A DNA stretch of 64,000 nt, taken from positions 1 through 64,000 of the forward strand of contig JAFZOS010000081.1 of the NCBI GenBank assembly GCA_017550535.1, read 5' to 3'. This stretch comes from Lachnospiraceae bacterium. GTDB taxonomy: Bacteria; Bacillota; Clostridia; Lachnospirales; Lachnospiraceae. The notes beneath the pieces were generated by a model, which was given only the letters and a program-made list of their open reading frames with translations, was not told where the DNA came from and searched no databases. This document shows, in pieces, positions 1-8,460 of the stretch. Both the position numbers and the translations under genes were made by a program. Positions within the stretch are counted from its first letter, which is position 1. Each line of letters opens with the position of its first letter.

Positions 1-164
1 AAAAGAAAGATGAAGTTGATATCATCGAGAGTTTCTTTGGATCTGAGGATGAGGCGTTATCCGGATTGGAAGAAATGAAGAACGAATATTTGCGCGAGGA
101 GTGGGGAATAGATAAGTACGTTATTGATGAGAAGCACTGGACAGAAGGATTTATCAGGATGTGA
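1..164 (+). CDS. 3' end of an unidentified protein (partial)
   Basis: The reading frame is open from the window edge to a TGA at 162-164 and gives about 53 acidic, hydrophilic residues ending in EGFIRM. There is no membrane segment and no family I recognise. The start lies outside the window. It is followed by a clear promoter, so it is probably transcribed separately from the VapD-like pair downstream. The function is unknown; I am confident only that it is a coding tail. Confidence 0.55.
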   Translation, partial: KKDEVDIIESFFGSEDEALSGLEEMKNEYLREEWGIDKYVIDEKHWTEGFIRM

Positions 165-197
165 GTAGTGGATATAGATGACAGAGGATGAAAGATA

Positions 198-225
198 TTG
201 AGCATATTTAGCTATATGCTATAAT
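198..225 (+). promoter_or_regulatory. Promoter of the vapD-like cassette
   Basis: TTGAGC (198-203) and TATAAT (220-225) are separated by 16 bp. They lie about 35 bp upstream of the first gene of the two-gene cassette. Confidence 0.6.
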
Positions 226-258
226 AATAATGAATAGTCAAGCTGGGAGATGCCAATT

Positions 259-585
259 ATGATAAAAATGATAATTGAGATGAATGAGGATAAAATCCGT
301 TCCGCAAAGGAATTGACGATAGAGCAGATATACGCTGCTTTAGATAGGATTTTCTCGAAAAGAGGAATGGATAAAAACGTTACAGAGCGTGGAATAGAAT
401 ATTTGGGACACGAGCGATCTACGGATTTTGCATATTTCGGGAAAATAATGCTTGGCTTGAAGGAACAGTCATGGTTTATGGATAATGCCAAGACATGGCT
501 ATACTGTAATAGTGATGACTCAGATGATCCAAGTGAGTTTAATGAAGAGGATCTGTTGGTACATTATGGAATAAAAGTCGCATGA
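259..585 (+). CDS. Hypothetical protein paired with VapD; candidate antitoxin
   Basis: This is a soluble protein of about 108 residues, acidic near the C-terminus (a DDSDDPSEF stretch). I know no catalytic motif in it. An upstream in-frame ATG exists at 250, but the GGGAG at 245-249 touches it and sits 9 nt from the ATG at 259, so 259 is the better start. It is followed after 8 bp by the VapD-like gene and shares its promoter. The small-protein-then-nuclease order suggests an antitoxin or modulator. That role is inferred from position only, and the protein could instead be an unrelated partner. Confidence 0.6.
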   Translation: MIKMIIEMNEDKIRSAKELTIEQIYAALDRIFSKRGMDKNVTERGIEYLGHERSTDFAYFGKIMLGLKEQSWFMDNAKTWLYCNSDDSDDPSEFNEEDLLVHYGIKVA

Positions 586-593
586 GGTGAGGG

Positions 594-917
594 TTGGAAC
601 GTAAGTATTATAAAGCGATAAATTTTGACCTTGATACAAATCGGTTAAAGGAATATTATCCACGATATCAGCAAGCATACAAAGATTTATTGAAGTTTTT
701 TAAGGGAAAGGACTTTTCGCATCGCCAAGGATCGGGATATGTATCAAATAATAAAATGTCATCAGCGGATATTGTGGACTTGATAGGCGATATGCAAAAA
801 GAATTTGATTGGTCCGGTACCTGCATAAAAAAGATAGACGTAACAAATGTAGGGGCTCAATATGATTTGACAGAATTGCTGATTTCTGATGATTCGGACG
901 ATACGTTTTCGATATGA
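594..917 (+). CDS. vapD: VapD-like (Cas2-fold) endoribonuclease
   Basis: The 107-residue protein opens with KAINFDLDT followed by a YYPRYQQAY segment, then HRQGSGYVS near residue 45, matching the VapD family of Cas2-like ribonucleases, which act as toxins in several bacteria. The Asp-rich beta strand FDLDT corresponds to the conserved acidic end of strand 1 in the family. The start is a TTG at 594: an in-frame stop lies just upstream (588-590) and an AGGTGAGGG purine tract precedes it. The gene forms an 8-bp-spaced pair with the upstream small ORF. The C-terminus is acidic and Ser-rich. Family assignment is from sequence; toxin activity is inferred. Confidence 0.8.
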   Translation: MERKYYKAINFDLDTNRLKEYYPRYQQAYKDLLKFFKGKDFSHRQGSGYVSNNKMSSADIVDLIGDMQKEFDWSGTCIKKIDVTNVGAQYDLTELLISDDSDDTFSI

Positions 918-1165
918 GTTTAGTTTCAGAAGGTAAGCAATGATACGACCGCATTTTGACCGCAAAATGTTCCGTAAATGAAAATAATACAAATAATGAG
1001 TATATATTTTGAGATTTTGATGCAACAGAGACCACTATATATAGGAGAAGCACAGTAGAACCATTGAGTACGAGTGATAACGAGCCAAGGCAGCAACAGA
1101 CAGGGGGGGAATACTGCAACGCAGTATTCCCCCCTGCTTCTTATATGAAACCGGAAGATCTGTGT
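918..1165. other. Intergenic region between convergent genes
   Basis: No credible gene is visible. The stretch is AT-rich, holds a small CATTTTG/CAAAATG hairpin near 953-970, and ends with the strong GC hairpin at 1104-1134. Confidence 0.5.
1104..1134. terminator. GC-rich hairpin between convergent genes
   Basis: A perfect 14-bp inverted repeat (GGGGGGAATACTGC and its complement) encloses a 3-nt AAC loop. It lies between the VapD pair and the CPBP gene, where a two-way terminator would be expected. There is no good T-run on either side, so it may terminate weakly or act only as an mRNA end structure. Confidence 0.5.
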
Positions 1166-2017
1166 TCAATTTGATGATATCCATTTTGCCTTCCACAGAT
1201 CTACTATTTCAGCACGTTTGGAAGGCCTTATAAGATACAGACCTAAGATTATCCCGACCACTCCGTCAACTATTGTGATCCAGTCGCCCACTCCAATGCC
1301 GGACATTATTCCTCCGGAACTTCCTAGGTCTCCGCGGATGAATTCCATGAAGTCCACGCTCATGTGTCCGAGTATGGTAGGCCACAGGTTTCCAGTACGA
1401 AGATAAACAGCGCCCAATATCATGCCTATACCTGCGGCATAAGCGGCTTGCCCGATTGAGATCAAAAGAGGTGCTCCTGCAAAAACATTTGCTACGTGGG
1501 ATAATCCGAACACGATCGAAGATAACCAGAAGATCGTTACAACGCCTTTTTCTGTCTGGACTTTCCTGAGATAATTTGCTACTCCTAATCCCCGGAAAGC
1601 TGTTTCTTCAGCAAACCCCGGAGCAAAAGCTTTTAGGAATGCCAGAAAAATACTTCCCATCCCAAACTGAGTCCAGCTCACTACGCTGCCGACCCAATGG
1701 ATCAAAAGGACCGGTGCAAGGAATAGAAGCCCCTGAAAGAAGTATTTCTTTTTTAGCATTCCGTCAAAGTAAGGCCGGAACCATATATAAAATAAACCTA
1801 TTGCCAGGACAGAACCGACGGCATTTCCCAAACCGCTTGCCTGAACAATTACCTTTCCATACACCTCTTTTTCGATCGCGTAGCCCGGAATCAGAGTGCC
1901 AAGCAACTTTGAGTCAATGAAACTGCTTATAATACTCGATACGATCAATGAGAAAATCATTAACAGAAAATATCCCAATATAGGATGGTCTAAGATTTTG
2001 TGATTTCTTGTTTTCAT
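1166..2017 (-). CDS. CPBP family intramembrane metalloprotease
   Basis: The 283-residue multi-pass membrane protein carries the hallmark CPBP/CAAX-protease motifs: EETAFR (about 137-142), FGLSH (about 170-174) and a downstream His in GHMSVDF (about 218). These are the glutamates and histidines that bind the catalytic metal in Rce1-type proteases. Hydrophobic helices cover most of the chain. GGAAAGGA lies 5-6 nt before the ATG. Family members process prenylated or bacteriocin-type peptides or serve in immunity; the substrate here is unknown. It stands alone on the minus strand between plus-strand units. Confidence 0.88.
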   Translation of the reverse strand: MKTRNHKILDHPILGYFLLMIFSLIVSSIISSFIDSKLLGTLIPGYAIEKEVYGKVIVQASGLGNAVGSVLAIGLFYIWFRPYFDGMLKKKYFFQGLLFLAPVLLIHWVGSVVSWTQFGMGSIFLAFLKAFAPGFAEETAFRGLGVANYLRKVQTEKGVVTIFWLSSIVFGLSHVANVFAGAPLLISIGQAAYAAGIGMILGAVYLRTGNLWPTILGHMSVDFMEFIRGDLGSSGGIMSGIGVGDWITIVDGVVGIILGLYLIRPSKRAEIVDLWKAKWISSN

Positions 2018-2256
2018 ATTTATCCTTTCCGATAGAATTCATCAAATATAGAAAACCTGATTTTTACTTACTATAAGATAATCTGTCTAACCGAATACTA
2101 TAAGTATAACCGAAAATGTCCTCGGAAAGAAGTTCTTTGCCTTTTCAAGTTGAAACAAGCTCAACCTGAACCGATACATTATTGTTTTATGAACACTGCC
2201 TTTTAAGGGAAGGCCCGGTCTTATCGGTAAAATATGGTGTAATTGTCTGAATTTTA

Positions 2257-2265
2257 TGATATAAT
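2257..2265 (+). promoter_or_regulatory. Extended -10 promoter for the leader ORF and envelope operon
   Basis: TG-A-TATAAT is an extended -10 element (TG at 2257-2258, TATAAT at 2260-2265). There is no good -35, which is normal for this promoter class. It lies about 50 bp upstream of the 23-codon ORF and about 240 bp upstream of the S41 protease gene. Confidence 0.5.
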
Positions 2266-2318
2266 TTATTTGTGAGTATCTTATGATGCTATTCTTTTCA
2301 AACCGGTGAGGGCTTGAT

Positions 2319-2390
2319 ATGAAGGCTTACATACTGCACGATTTACAGACAGACGGCAGTAGGTTCTGTCTGTTCATACAACATAAATGA
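2319..2390 (+). CDS. 23-residue mini-ORF, leader peptide or small protein
   Basis: An ATG at 2319 is preceded by GGTGAGGG at suitable spacing and encodes 23 residues beginning MKAYILHD and ending FIQHK, with TGA at 2388-2390. Its stop codon touches the first base of a terminator stem. The coding region contains an 8-bp inverted repeat (ACAGACAG at 2345-2352 and CTGTCTGT downstream). No amino acid is strongly over-represented, so it is not an obvious amino-acid-sensing leader. It may be an attenuator leader for the S41 operon or an independent small gene. Confidence 0.4.
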   Translation: MKAYILHDLQTDGSRFCLFIQHK

Positions 2391-2445
2391 GGCATTCGCC
2401 ATGACTTGTGCTTATACAGCATGGGTTTTGGCGAATGCCTTTTTG
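2390..2445 (+). terminator. Intrinsic terminator in the leader of the S41 operon
   Basis: A 12-bp perfect stem (2390-2401 with 2429-2440) encloses a 27-nt loop and runs straight into five Ts. It separates the mini-ORF from the protease gene and could end the small transcript or attenuate the operon. Confidence 0.65.
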
Positions 2446-2502
2446 TATCTGTAAAGCTCTAATTTGCTGACTGCATAGTTTTGACTACAAGGGAGGTTGT
2501 TT

Positions 2503-4464
2503 ATGAAGAAAAGGATGATCGCGGTATTACTGGCATGCACTATGCTTGTTTCGGCGGGAAGCGCGGAGGATATCCATGCCGCGGATAAGAAACCGGATAA
2601 GAAGCCGAGGAAGGAAGCTGAAGTAAAGGATTCCTTTGAGGAGAAGGAGCTCCCTGTATTTAAGGGCGAGCTTACCGATGATACGATCACTGTCCGCTTT
2701 TATGATGCGGCACCAAACGTTCCTTATATCGGTATCAGGGAATACTACAACTGCGTGATGAAGGAAAGCCTTGACGGTGATGACGAGGAGATGACCGTTA
2801 AGAAGGAGAATGAAAATAAATACATTCTCAAGAGTGCCCACGGTGAGGCGGCCGTTGATACCAAGAAGGGTCTTATGAGCTCGGATGACATGAGCAGTTT
2901 CACAAATCTCATGTGTCTTGTTCAGAAGGGTATGAGCAACGGCTATGTGGATGGTCTGCCGTATGTAAGGGTTAAGGAAACCCAAATGACCGGTGACGGA
3001 CATGCGGAGTTTGACTTTGCCAAATATAATATAAAGATTTACGGTGACGATAAGGATGTGTATTTTCCGGAATCCACCCTGTCCGACATTTTTACGGACC
3101 TTGTATATCATTACAGCGTTTGTAACGGTGAGACCTTCTACTTCAACTCCGTAAATCCCAGCAATCAGGATAACATATCCAAGGTCGATCCCGACTATGC
3201 GAAGCCGATAATGGATAAGCTTGATAAGGACTTAAACAGGCCCGAAGATATGGCCGAGTATGCTTATAATGAGCTGATGTTCTCATTTGATCATTTCTAC
3301 GGCTTTCCGGGAATGGCGGTCCTGAATGATGAAATTAAGGAGAAAGGACTTGAGCAGGCCCTTATAGATTACGGGGAGGAAGGTGAAAAGACTGTTGAGC
3401 TGTTAAAGTCAAGGAACCTCGCCGAGTATATGTGCGGACTCGCTAAGCTCCAGCTGTTTGTGGATGACGGAGGCCATACCGTAGCTGATTATGCAGATCT
3501 TGCAAATGCTAAGACGGATGAGTTAAAGAAGGCTATGGACAAGATAAACGAGGAGCTTGAGCCCCTGTACAAAAATGTAAAGTTTGAGAATGATAAGGTC
3601 GAAGAAATATGGAGAGCTTACCGGGCGAGAATGAAAATGAGGGACGATGCCTACAAGAACGAGAAGTACATCAAGGAAGGCGATACGGATGTATATGTTT
3701 TGGATTCCTTCATTGGATTTGATATGGATAAGTGGAATAAATACTATAAGGAAGGCGGTGCCAGGCCGACGATCCTGACCATGAGGGATGATGACATACT
3801 TTGTATAGATGCCTGCCTTAAGGATGCGGACAGTGATCCCGATATAAAGAATTTTGTTTTTGACTGCTCCAACAATATCGGAGGCTCGCTAGACGAGGTT
3901 GCCATGCTGTATTCCATGATCACCGGCAACAGGGAATCAATCTTCTGTATGGAGAATGCACTTACCGGACAGAAGATATCCGAAACCTATGAGGCCGATC
4001 TTAATTTCGACAGAAAGTTTGATGAAGAAGATAACCGCGATCCCTACGATCTTAAATTTGCCGTGATCACAAGCCCGAGTTCTTTTTCCTGCGGAAACAT
4101 ATTTCCTTCGATCATGAAGGACGGTGGCTATACGATCCTTGGTGACAAAAGTGGTGGGGGAGGATGCGCCGTCATGGTCCTGACTACGGGTGAGGGCATG
4201 ACATATCGTATCTCGGCATATAAGGGCCGCGTTATCAATAAGGATGGTGAAGGCATAGATAACGGAATACCCGTGGATGTGGATCTTGTTCCCAAACGTT
4301 CAAACGGCAAGGATAAATATATTACCGTTAAGGATGTCGTGATCGATGCCGATGGAACCAAGGGTGATAAGAGGATCCCCGATTATTCCGATTTTTACAA
4401 CATCAAAAAGCTGTCGGAGGCACTTGATGAGATTGATGAAGAGAAAGACAAAGACAAAGAATAA
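2503..4464 (+). CDS. Secreted S41 (C-terminal-processing type) serine protease
   Basis: This 653-residue protein has an N-terminal signal peptide with probable cleavage after the IHA near residue 28, so it is exported. The C-terminal third carries the S41 fold signature: SPSSFSCGN near residues 524-532 and GDKSGGGG with a Lys at 549. The spacing of 25 between Ser524 and Lys549 matches the Ser-Lys dyad of CtpA/CtpB-type proteases. No PDZ domain is evident; the middle is helical and acidic. The start is the ATG at 2503, 6 nt after GGGAGG; an upstream TTG is less likely. It heads an operon of exported proteins and its stop overlaps the next gene by 38 bp. Confidence 0.82.
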   Translation: MKKRMIAVLLACTMLVSAGSAEDIHAADKKPDKKPRKEAEVKDSFEEKELPVFKGELTDDTITVRFYDAAPNVPYIGIREYYNCVMKESLDGDDEEMTVKKENENKYILKSAHGEAAVDTKKGLMSSDDMSSFTNLMCLVQKGMSNGYVDGLPYVRVKETQMTGDGHAEFDFAKYNIKIYGDDKDVYFPESTLSDIFTDLVYHYSVCNGETFYFNSVNPSNQDNISKVDPDYAKPIMDKLDKDLNRPEDMAEYAYNELMFSFDHFYGFPGMAVLNDEIKEKGLEQALIDYGEEGEKTVELLKSRNLAEYMCGLAKLQLFVDDGGHTVADYADLANAKTDELKKAMDKINEELEPLYKNVKFENDKVEEIWRAYRARMKMRDDAYKNEKYIKEGDTDVYVLDSFIGFDMDKWNKYYKEGGARPTILTMRDDDILCIDACLKDADSDPDIKNFVFDCSNNIGGSLDEVAMLYSMITGNRESIFCMENALTGQKISETYEADLNFDRKFDEEDNRDPYDLKFAVITSPSSFSCGNIFPSIMKDGGYTILGDKSGGGGCAVMVLTTGEGMTYRISAYKGRVINKDGEGIDNGIPVDVDLVPKRSNGKDKYITVKDVVIDADGTKGDKRIPDYSDFYNIKKLSEALDEIDEEKDKDKE

Positions 4465-6430
4465 CAAATTCACGGCTGTTTTGTCCCTGTCGTTACTTGT
4501 ATGTGCATTTATGTCTGCATGTTCTGCTACCGTTGAAGATGATGGGATAAAGATATCACCCAATCCGGCAGAAACGGAGCAGGAAAAGATAACAATGCAG
4601 GAGCCGGAGATCACTGTAGCTGCCGATACAGAAGCAACCCTTGAAGAGGCTGTCATTCCGGAATCCGAATGGCAGCTCGATGTTACATTTCCGGATTGGA
4701 GGGGCGATATCAGCTCGACATATCCGATCAATAACTGTGTGGGTTTTTACGGGTACAGCGGACAGGGACGGATCTATCTTGAGTGTGATGACAGAGTTTC
4801 CGGTTTTGAACTGTTCGTAAACGGCAGGAAGATAGATGTATCATCTGTTACCCCCGGAAAGTCATATCTGGCGGATGTATCATTGCTCACGGTAAACGGT
4901 ATCAATTCCGTACAGGTAAGCGCTCTTGAGGAAGGAAATGTAAGGGTATGCATACCTTATCCCGTTATCATTCCGGGGACCCCTGATGAAGCAGGGATAG
5001 ATGAAAGAGCTTTTGAACTGATCGACAGGATAATATCTGCCGATATAAAGAATGGATTTTCTTCCGCCCAGCTGGCGGTTATAAAGGACGGAAGGATGGT
5101 ATATGAGAATGCCTGGGGTAATGTAAGGACTTACGATGAATACAAAGAGCCTGCAGAAAGTGCACCGGTAACCGCGGATACCTTGTATGACCTTGCTTCC
5201 AATACCAAGATGTACAGTGTGAATTATGCGCTGCAGCATATGCTGACAAAAGGAGAGATAGATCTAGACAGCAGGGTAGTGGATATCATGGGGGATTCCT
5301 TTGCCGATGATACGATAAAGATCGATTATGAGGGATATGATGCGGTATCTCTTGATACAAATAAGAAATGGAAGGAAGAACTGACAATACGGGATCTTTT
5401 AAGACACCAGGGCGGCTTCCCTCCGGGACCTCATTATTATAATGACAGGTACGATCACGCCACACAGGATTTCGATTCCGACAAAGGAAACGTGATATAT
5501 GTCGGAACCGCGGGGGATGATAAGACAAGAGAAGACACATGGGAGGCCCTGTGCAGGACACCGCTCATGTATGAACCGGGAAGCAATACGGTCTATTCCG
5601 ATGTCGATTATATGATCCTGTGCTACTGTATAGAGAAGATAACCGGAAAGGGCCTTGATGAATACCTTTCGGAAGTGTTTTTTGACCCTATGGAACTTGA
5701 ACATATAACATATAATCCCCTTGAGAACGGATTTAAGGCGGATGACTGTGCGGCTACCGAACTTATGGGAAACACAAGGGACGGACGGCTCCATTATTCC
5801 GGGATCCGTGAGGATACTCTTCAGGGTGAAGTACACGATCCGAATGCATATTATTGTATGGCAGGTGTATCGGGGCATGCCGGTCTTTTCAGCAGTGCTG
5901 CCGATCTTGCAAAGCTTGCATCCGTAATGCTAACAGGAGGCTATGGCGATAAAATGTACTTTTCAAGGGATGTGATCGATCTGTTCACAGCGCCAAAGGG
6001 CGAGTCATATCCCAATTTCGGCCTGGGATGGTGGAGAGAGGCCGGCCACAGGAGAGACTGGTATTTCGGCTCCGTAACGGACTCGGGTGCATTCGGACAC
6101 CAGGGCTTTACGGGAACTCTTACCATGATAGACCCCGATAATGATCTTGTTGTCGTTCTTCTTACAAACAAGATACATACACCTATGATGGAAAATGATG
6201 AAACACTTGGCAAGTGGTACGGCAACTTCTATACGACGGCATCTCTGGGGTTTGCTCCACAGATCATTAAAATGGGGATGGCGGAAGATATAGATGAAAG
6301 CGTATGGGACAACCTTGTATCCGACATGGCTGCCGATGCCAAAAGACAGATCGACAGCGAGGGAATAACCGATGAAGAACACCCGAGGATGAAGGCATAT
6401 AAAGCCCTGTTATCACTGCTTGATCGCTAG
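4427..6430 (+). CDS. Serine hydrolase lipoprotein, class C beta-lactamase / PBP-like
   Basis: This 667-residue protein has a lipoprotein-type signal (hydrophobic stretch ending FMSAC). An N-terminal domain of about 200 residues precedes a beta-lactamase-fold domain with the three active-site motifs: SNTK (S258-K261), YSD (390-392) and HQG (558-560). That set is typical of class C-like esterases, D-aminopeptidases and carboxypeptidases rather than true beta-lactamases, which usually have YxN and KTG. CGGAGG lies 6 nt before the ATG at 4427, inside the end of the protease gene, so the two are translationally coupled. A cell-wall or ester substrate is likely; it is not determined here. Confidence 0.82.
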   Translation: MRLMKRKTKTKNNKFTAVLSLSLLVCAFMSACSATVEDDGIKISPNPAETEQEKITMQEPEITVAADTEATLEEAVIPESEWQLDVTFPDWRGDISSTYPINNCVGFYGYSGQGRIYLECDDRVSGFELFVNGRKIDVSSVTPGKSYLADVSLLTVNGINSVQVSALEEGNVRVCIPYPVIIPGTPDEAGIDERAFELIDRIISADIKNGFSSAQLAVIKDGRMVYENAWGNVRTYDEYKEPAESAPVTADTLYDLASNTKMYSVNYALQHMLTKGEIDLDSRVVDIMGDSFADDTIKIDYEGYDAVSLDTNKKWKEELTIRDLLRHQGGFPPGPHYYNDRYDHATQDFDSDKGNVIYVGTAGDDKTREDTWEALCRTPLMYEPGSNTVYSDVDYMILCYCIEKITGKGLDEYLSEVFFDPMELEHITYNPLENGFKADDCAATELMGNTRDGRLHYSGIREDTLQGEVHDPNAYYCMAGVSGHAGLFSSAADLAKLASVMLTGGYGDKMYFSRDVIDLFTAPKGESYPNFGLGWWREAGHRRDWYFGSVTDSGAFGHQGFTGTLTMIDPDNDLVVVLLTNKIHTPMMENDETLGKWYGNFYTTASLGFAPQIIKMGMAEDIDESVWDNLVSDMAADAKRQIDSEGITDEEHPRMKAYKALLSLLDR

Positions 6431-6509
6431 ATCACACGGGAGAAAAATGGTAAACAAGAAAAACAGATACATAAAAGTAAAGTTTCATAAGAACTGGAGG
6501 TACAGGAAA

Positions 6510-7976
6510 ATGAAAAAAAGGCTAATTGCGATCCTTATGGCAGGAGTAATGGTATTGGCGACGGGATGTTCGGCCAATGTAAGCGTGGATCCCGATACAG
6601 GGGTGGTATCGGTCAACGGAATGCCGGTCAACGAACTCATGAAGGACCTGGATCCCGATATACTCAAAGGATCTGACAAAACAGATGAAGACAACACGGA
6701 TGAAGGCAGTATTGATAAGATTGATGACGGTGTCACCGAATATACGGGCGGCTTAAGGATCACTTATCCGGATGAATTTAAAAATGCTGCCGGAGTCGTA
6801 ACTGCATTTTCCGGAGATCTTGAAAGAGGCGTATATGTAACGGAATTACAGTATCGCGGAGTTCCCGAGGAATGGATAAAAGAGGCTATAGATATAGATG
6901 ATCCCGACCCCGAGGATGTACAGAAATATAAAGATACCTGTACGGTCCTGACTTATGTGATGTCCATCGACGGTGACCGGGATAAGGAGGCACTTGAGGA
7001 GGTACTCCGTGACAACCTGTCTGATGAAGAAAAGGAAATGTTTAGCGGCAGGGACTTAAAGGAATTATGTAAGGTCGATGACTGTACCTTCTACAGAGTA
7101 TCTACTTTTGACAAACGAAGTGTCGAGAACCTTGATGAGGATTTTGCCGAAGAATACGATAAACTGTACGGTATGCTTGATGACCTCCTTGAAAATGCGG
7201 AATACTTTAAGCCCGTGCACCCGTATGCGGATATGATCGGTAAGAAGATCGAATTTACGACCACCGATATAGACGGCAACGAGATAACAAGTGAGGAGAT
7301 ATTCTCGAAGAATAAGGTCACCATGATAAATTTATGGGCAACCTGGTGCCATTGGTGTGTTGAGGAACTTTCCGATCTTAATGAGATGAATGAACAGCTT
7401 GCGAAGAAGGACTGTGCGATAATAGGACTCCTTGGAGACGGAACCGATGAGGAGACTATAAAAGAAGGCAAGCAGATCCTTAAGGAAAAAGGTGTCACGT
7501 ATCTCAATATCCTTCCGTGGGAAGGAGCGATCGAGGATGATTTCAGGATAGAAGGCTGGCCGGCATCATTCTTCGTAGACAGTGAAGGAAGGATAATAGA
7601 ATTGCCTGTTATAGGTGCGGATCTGGAAGCTTATGAAGAAACGTTTGATCTGATACTTAATTCCGATGAGCCGAAGGCTGAACAGGAGGCTTTAAAGAAG
7701 GAGCCCGCTGTTAGTGCAAACGACGTAAAGCAGTACAGGATATATGTATCCGATACCGAAGGAAATCCTGTTGAGGGTGCAATGGTACAGATGTGCGATG
7801 ACAGCACCTGCAAGGTCGAAAAAACAGGTGAAGACGGTATCGCCGTATTCAAGGTTTCGGAAGTAGAATACACCGTCCACATTCTTAAGGCCCCGAAGGG
7901 TTATAAGAAGGACAGTGAAGAATACAAACTGCCGGCAGAATACAGTGACCTTCATATCACGCTTGAAAAGGAATAA
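6510..7976 (+). CDS. Thioredoxin-like (TlpA family) lipoprotein with C-terminal Ig-like domain
   Basis: The 488-residue lipoprotein has the lipobox LATGC near residue 21. A central region leads into a thioredoxin-fold domain with NLWATWCHWC, placing the redox pair at C280 and C283. The C-terminal ~85 residues look like an SpaA/carboxypeptidase-regulatory beta-sandwich. TlpA-type proteins reduce or oxidise extracytoplasmic disulfides. GGAGG lies 9 nt before the ATG at 6510; the longer upstream frame is not needed. It is followed at 3 bp by a membrane CXXC protein and then a polyferredoxin fused to TlpA domains, which supports a shared redox role. Confidence 0.85.
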   Translation: MKKRLIAILMAGVMVLATGCSANVSVDPDTGVVSVNGMPVNELMKDLDPDILKGSDKTDEDNTDEGSIDKIDDGVTEYTGGLRITYPDEFKNAAGVVTAFSGDLERGVYVTELQYRGVPEEWIKEAIDIDDPDPEDVQKYKDTCTVLTYVMSIDGDRDKEALEEVLRDNLSDEEKEMFSGRDLKELCKVDDCTFYRVSTFDKRSVENLDEDFAEEYDKLYGMLDDLLENAEYFKPVHPYADMIGKKIEFTTTDIDGNEITSEEIFSKNKVTMINLWATWCHWCVEELSDLNEMNEQLAKKDCAIIGLLGDGTDEETIKEGKQILKEKGVTYLNILPWEGAIEDDFRIEGWPASFFVDSEGRIIELPVIGADLEAYEETFDLILNSDEPKAEQEALKKEPAVSANDVKQYRIYVSDTEGNPVEGAMVQMCDDSTCKVEKTGEDGIAVFKVSEVEYTVHILKAPKGYKKDSEEYKLPAEYSDLHITLEKE

Positions 7977-7979
7977 ATA

Positions 7980-8459
7980 ATGGACAGATCAAGGCTATAT
8001 ATGTCAGTACAATCCATCGTGTGTATATTGGCCGTTATCCTGTTAGCAGGAGCTGCCATAGGGATATACGGTAAAGGAAAAGCGGCAAAGTCAGAGGACC
8101 CGACGGCGTACATTTACACAAGGGAGTCTGCCATCAGTGCGGTTGCACCGGGTGTATTCATGCTCATCGCAGGCCTCGGATTTTCGATAGCCGGCGCAGT
8201 GATGGGAATACGCGATGAGAATGAAGATAAGCCCGCTTCCGCAGATGTATGCGGAGAAGGGATGAAGCGTGCGGCGGATGACTATTCTTCCAAAAAACCG
8301 GAAGATGCAGAGGCTGGAAGGGGCCGCATGTATAAAATAAGGCTTGTCGTTCTTATCGTTGCCCTGATATGCATTATTGCCGGTATAGCAAACGGTAACA
8401 TGAAGGATATCCTTATAAAAGCGATCAATATTTGTACCGAATGCATAGGATTGGGATAA
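7980..8459 (+). CDS. Membrane protein with C-terminal CD1871A-like CXXC module
   Basis: This 159-residue protein has two hydrophobic segments in the first ~80 residues, a polar linker, a third hydrophobic segment, and the C-terminal motif INICTECIGLG. That motif is the hallmark of the very short CD1871A family of CXXC membrane proteins, here carried on a longer protein. The gene is wedged between a TlpA-like lipoprotein (3 bp upstream) and the NapH/TlpA fusion (1 bp downstream), the usual company of CD1871A proteins. It may pass reducing equivalents across the membrane; this is inference from the Cys pair and context. Confidence 0.72.
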   Translation: MDRSRLYMSVQSIVCILAVILLAGAAIGIYGKGKAAKSEDPTAYIYTRESAISAVAPGVFMLIAGLGFSIAGAVMGIRDENEDKPASADVCGEGMKRAADDYSSKKPEDAEAGRGRMYKIRLVVLIVALICIIAGIANGNMKDILIKAINICTECIGLG

Positions 8460-8460
8460 T

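Noticed and set aside
1104..1134. Hairpin as an insertion-sequence end
   Set aside because: There is no transposase, no second copy and no target duplication nearby. A two-way terminator position fits better.
2527..3111. 194-codon antisense frame in the S41 protease gene
   Set aside because: It is fully contained in a recognised gene with typical codon use on the plus strand and has no start signals.
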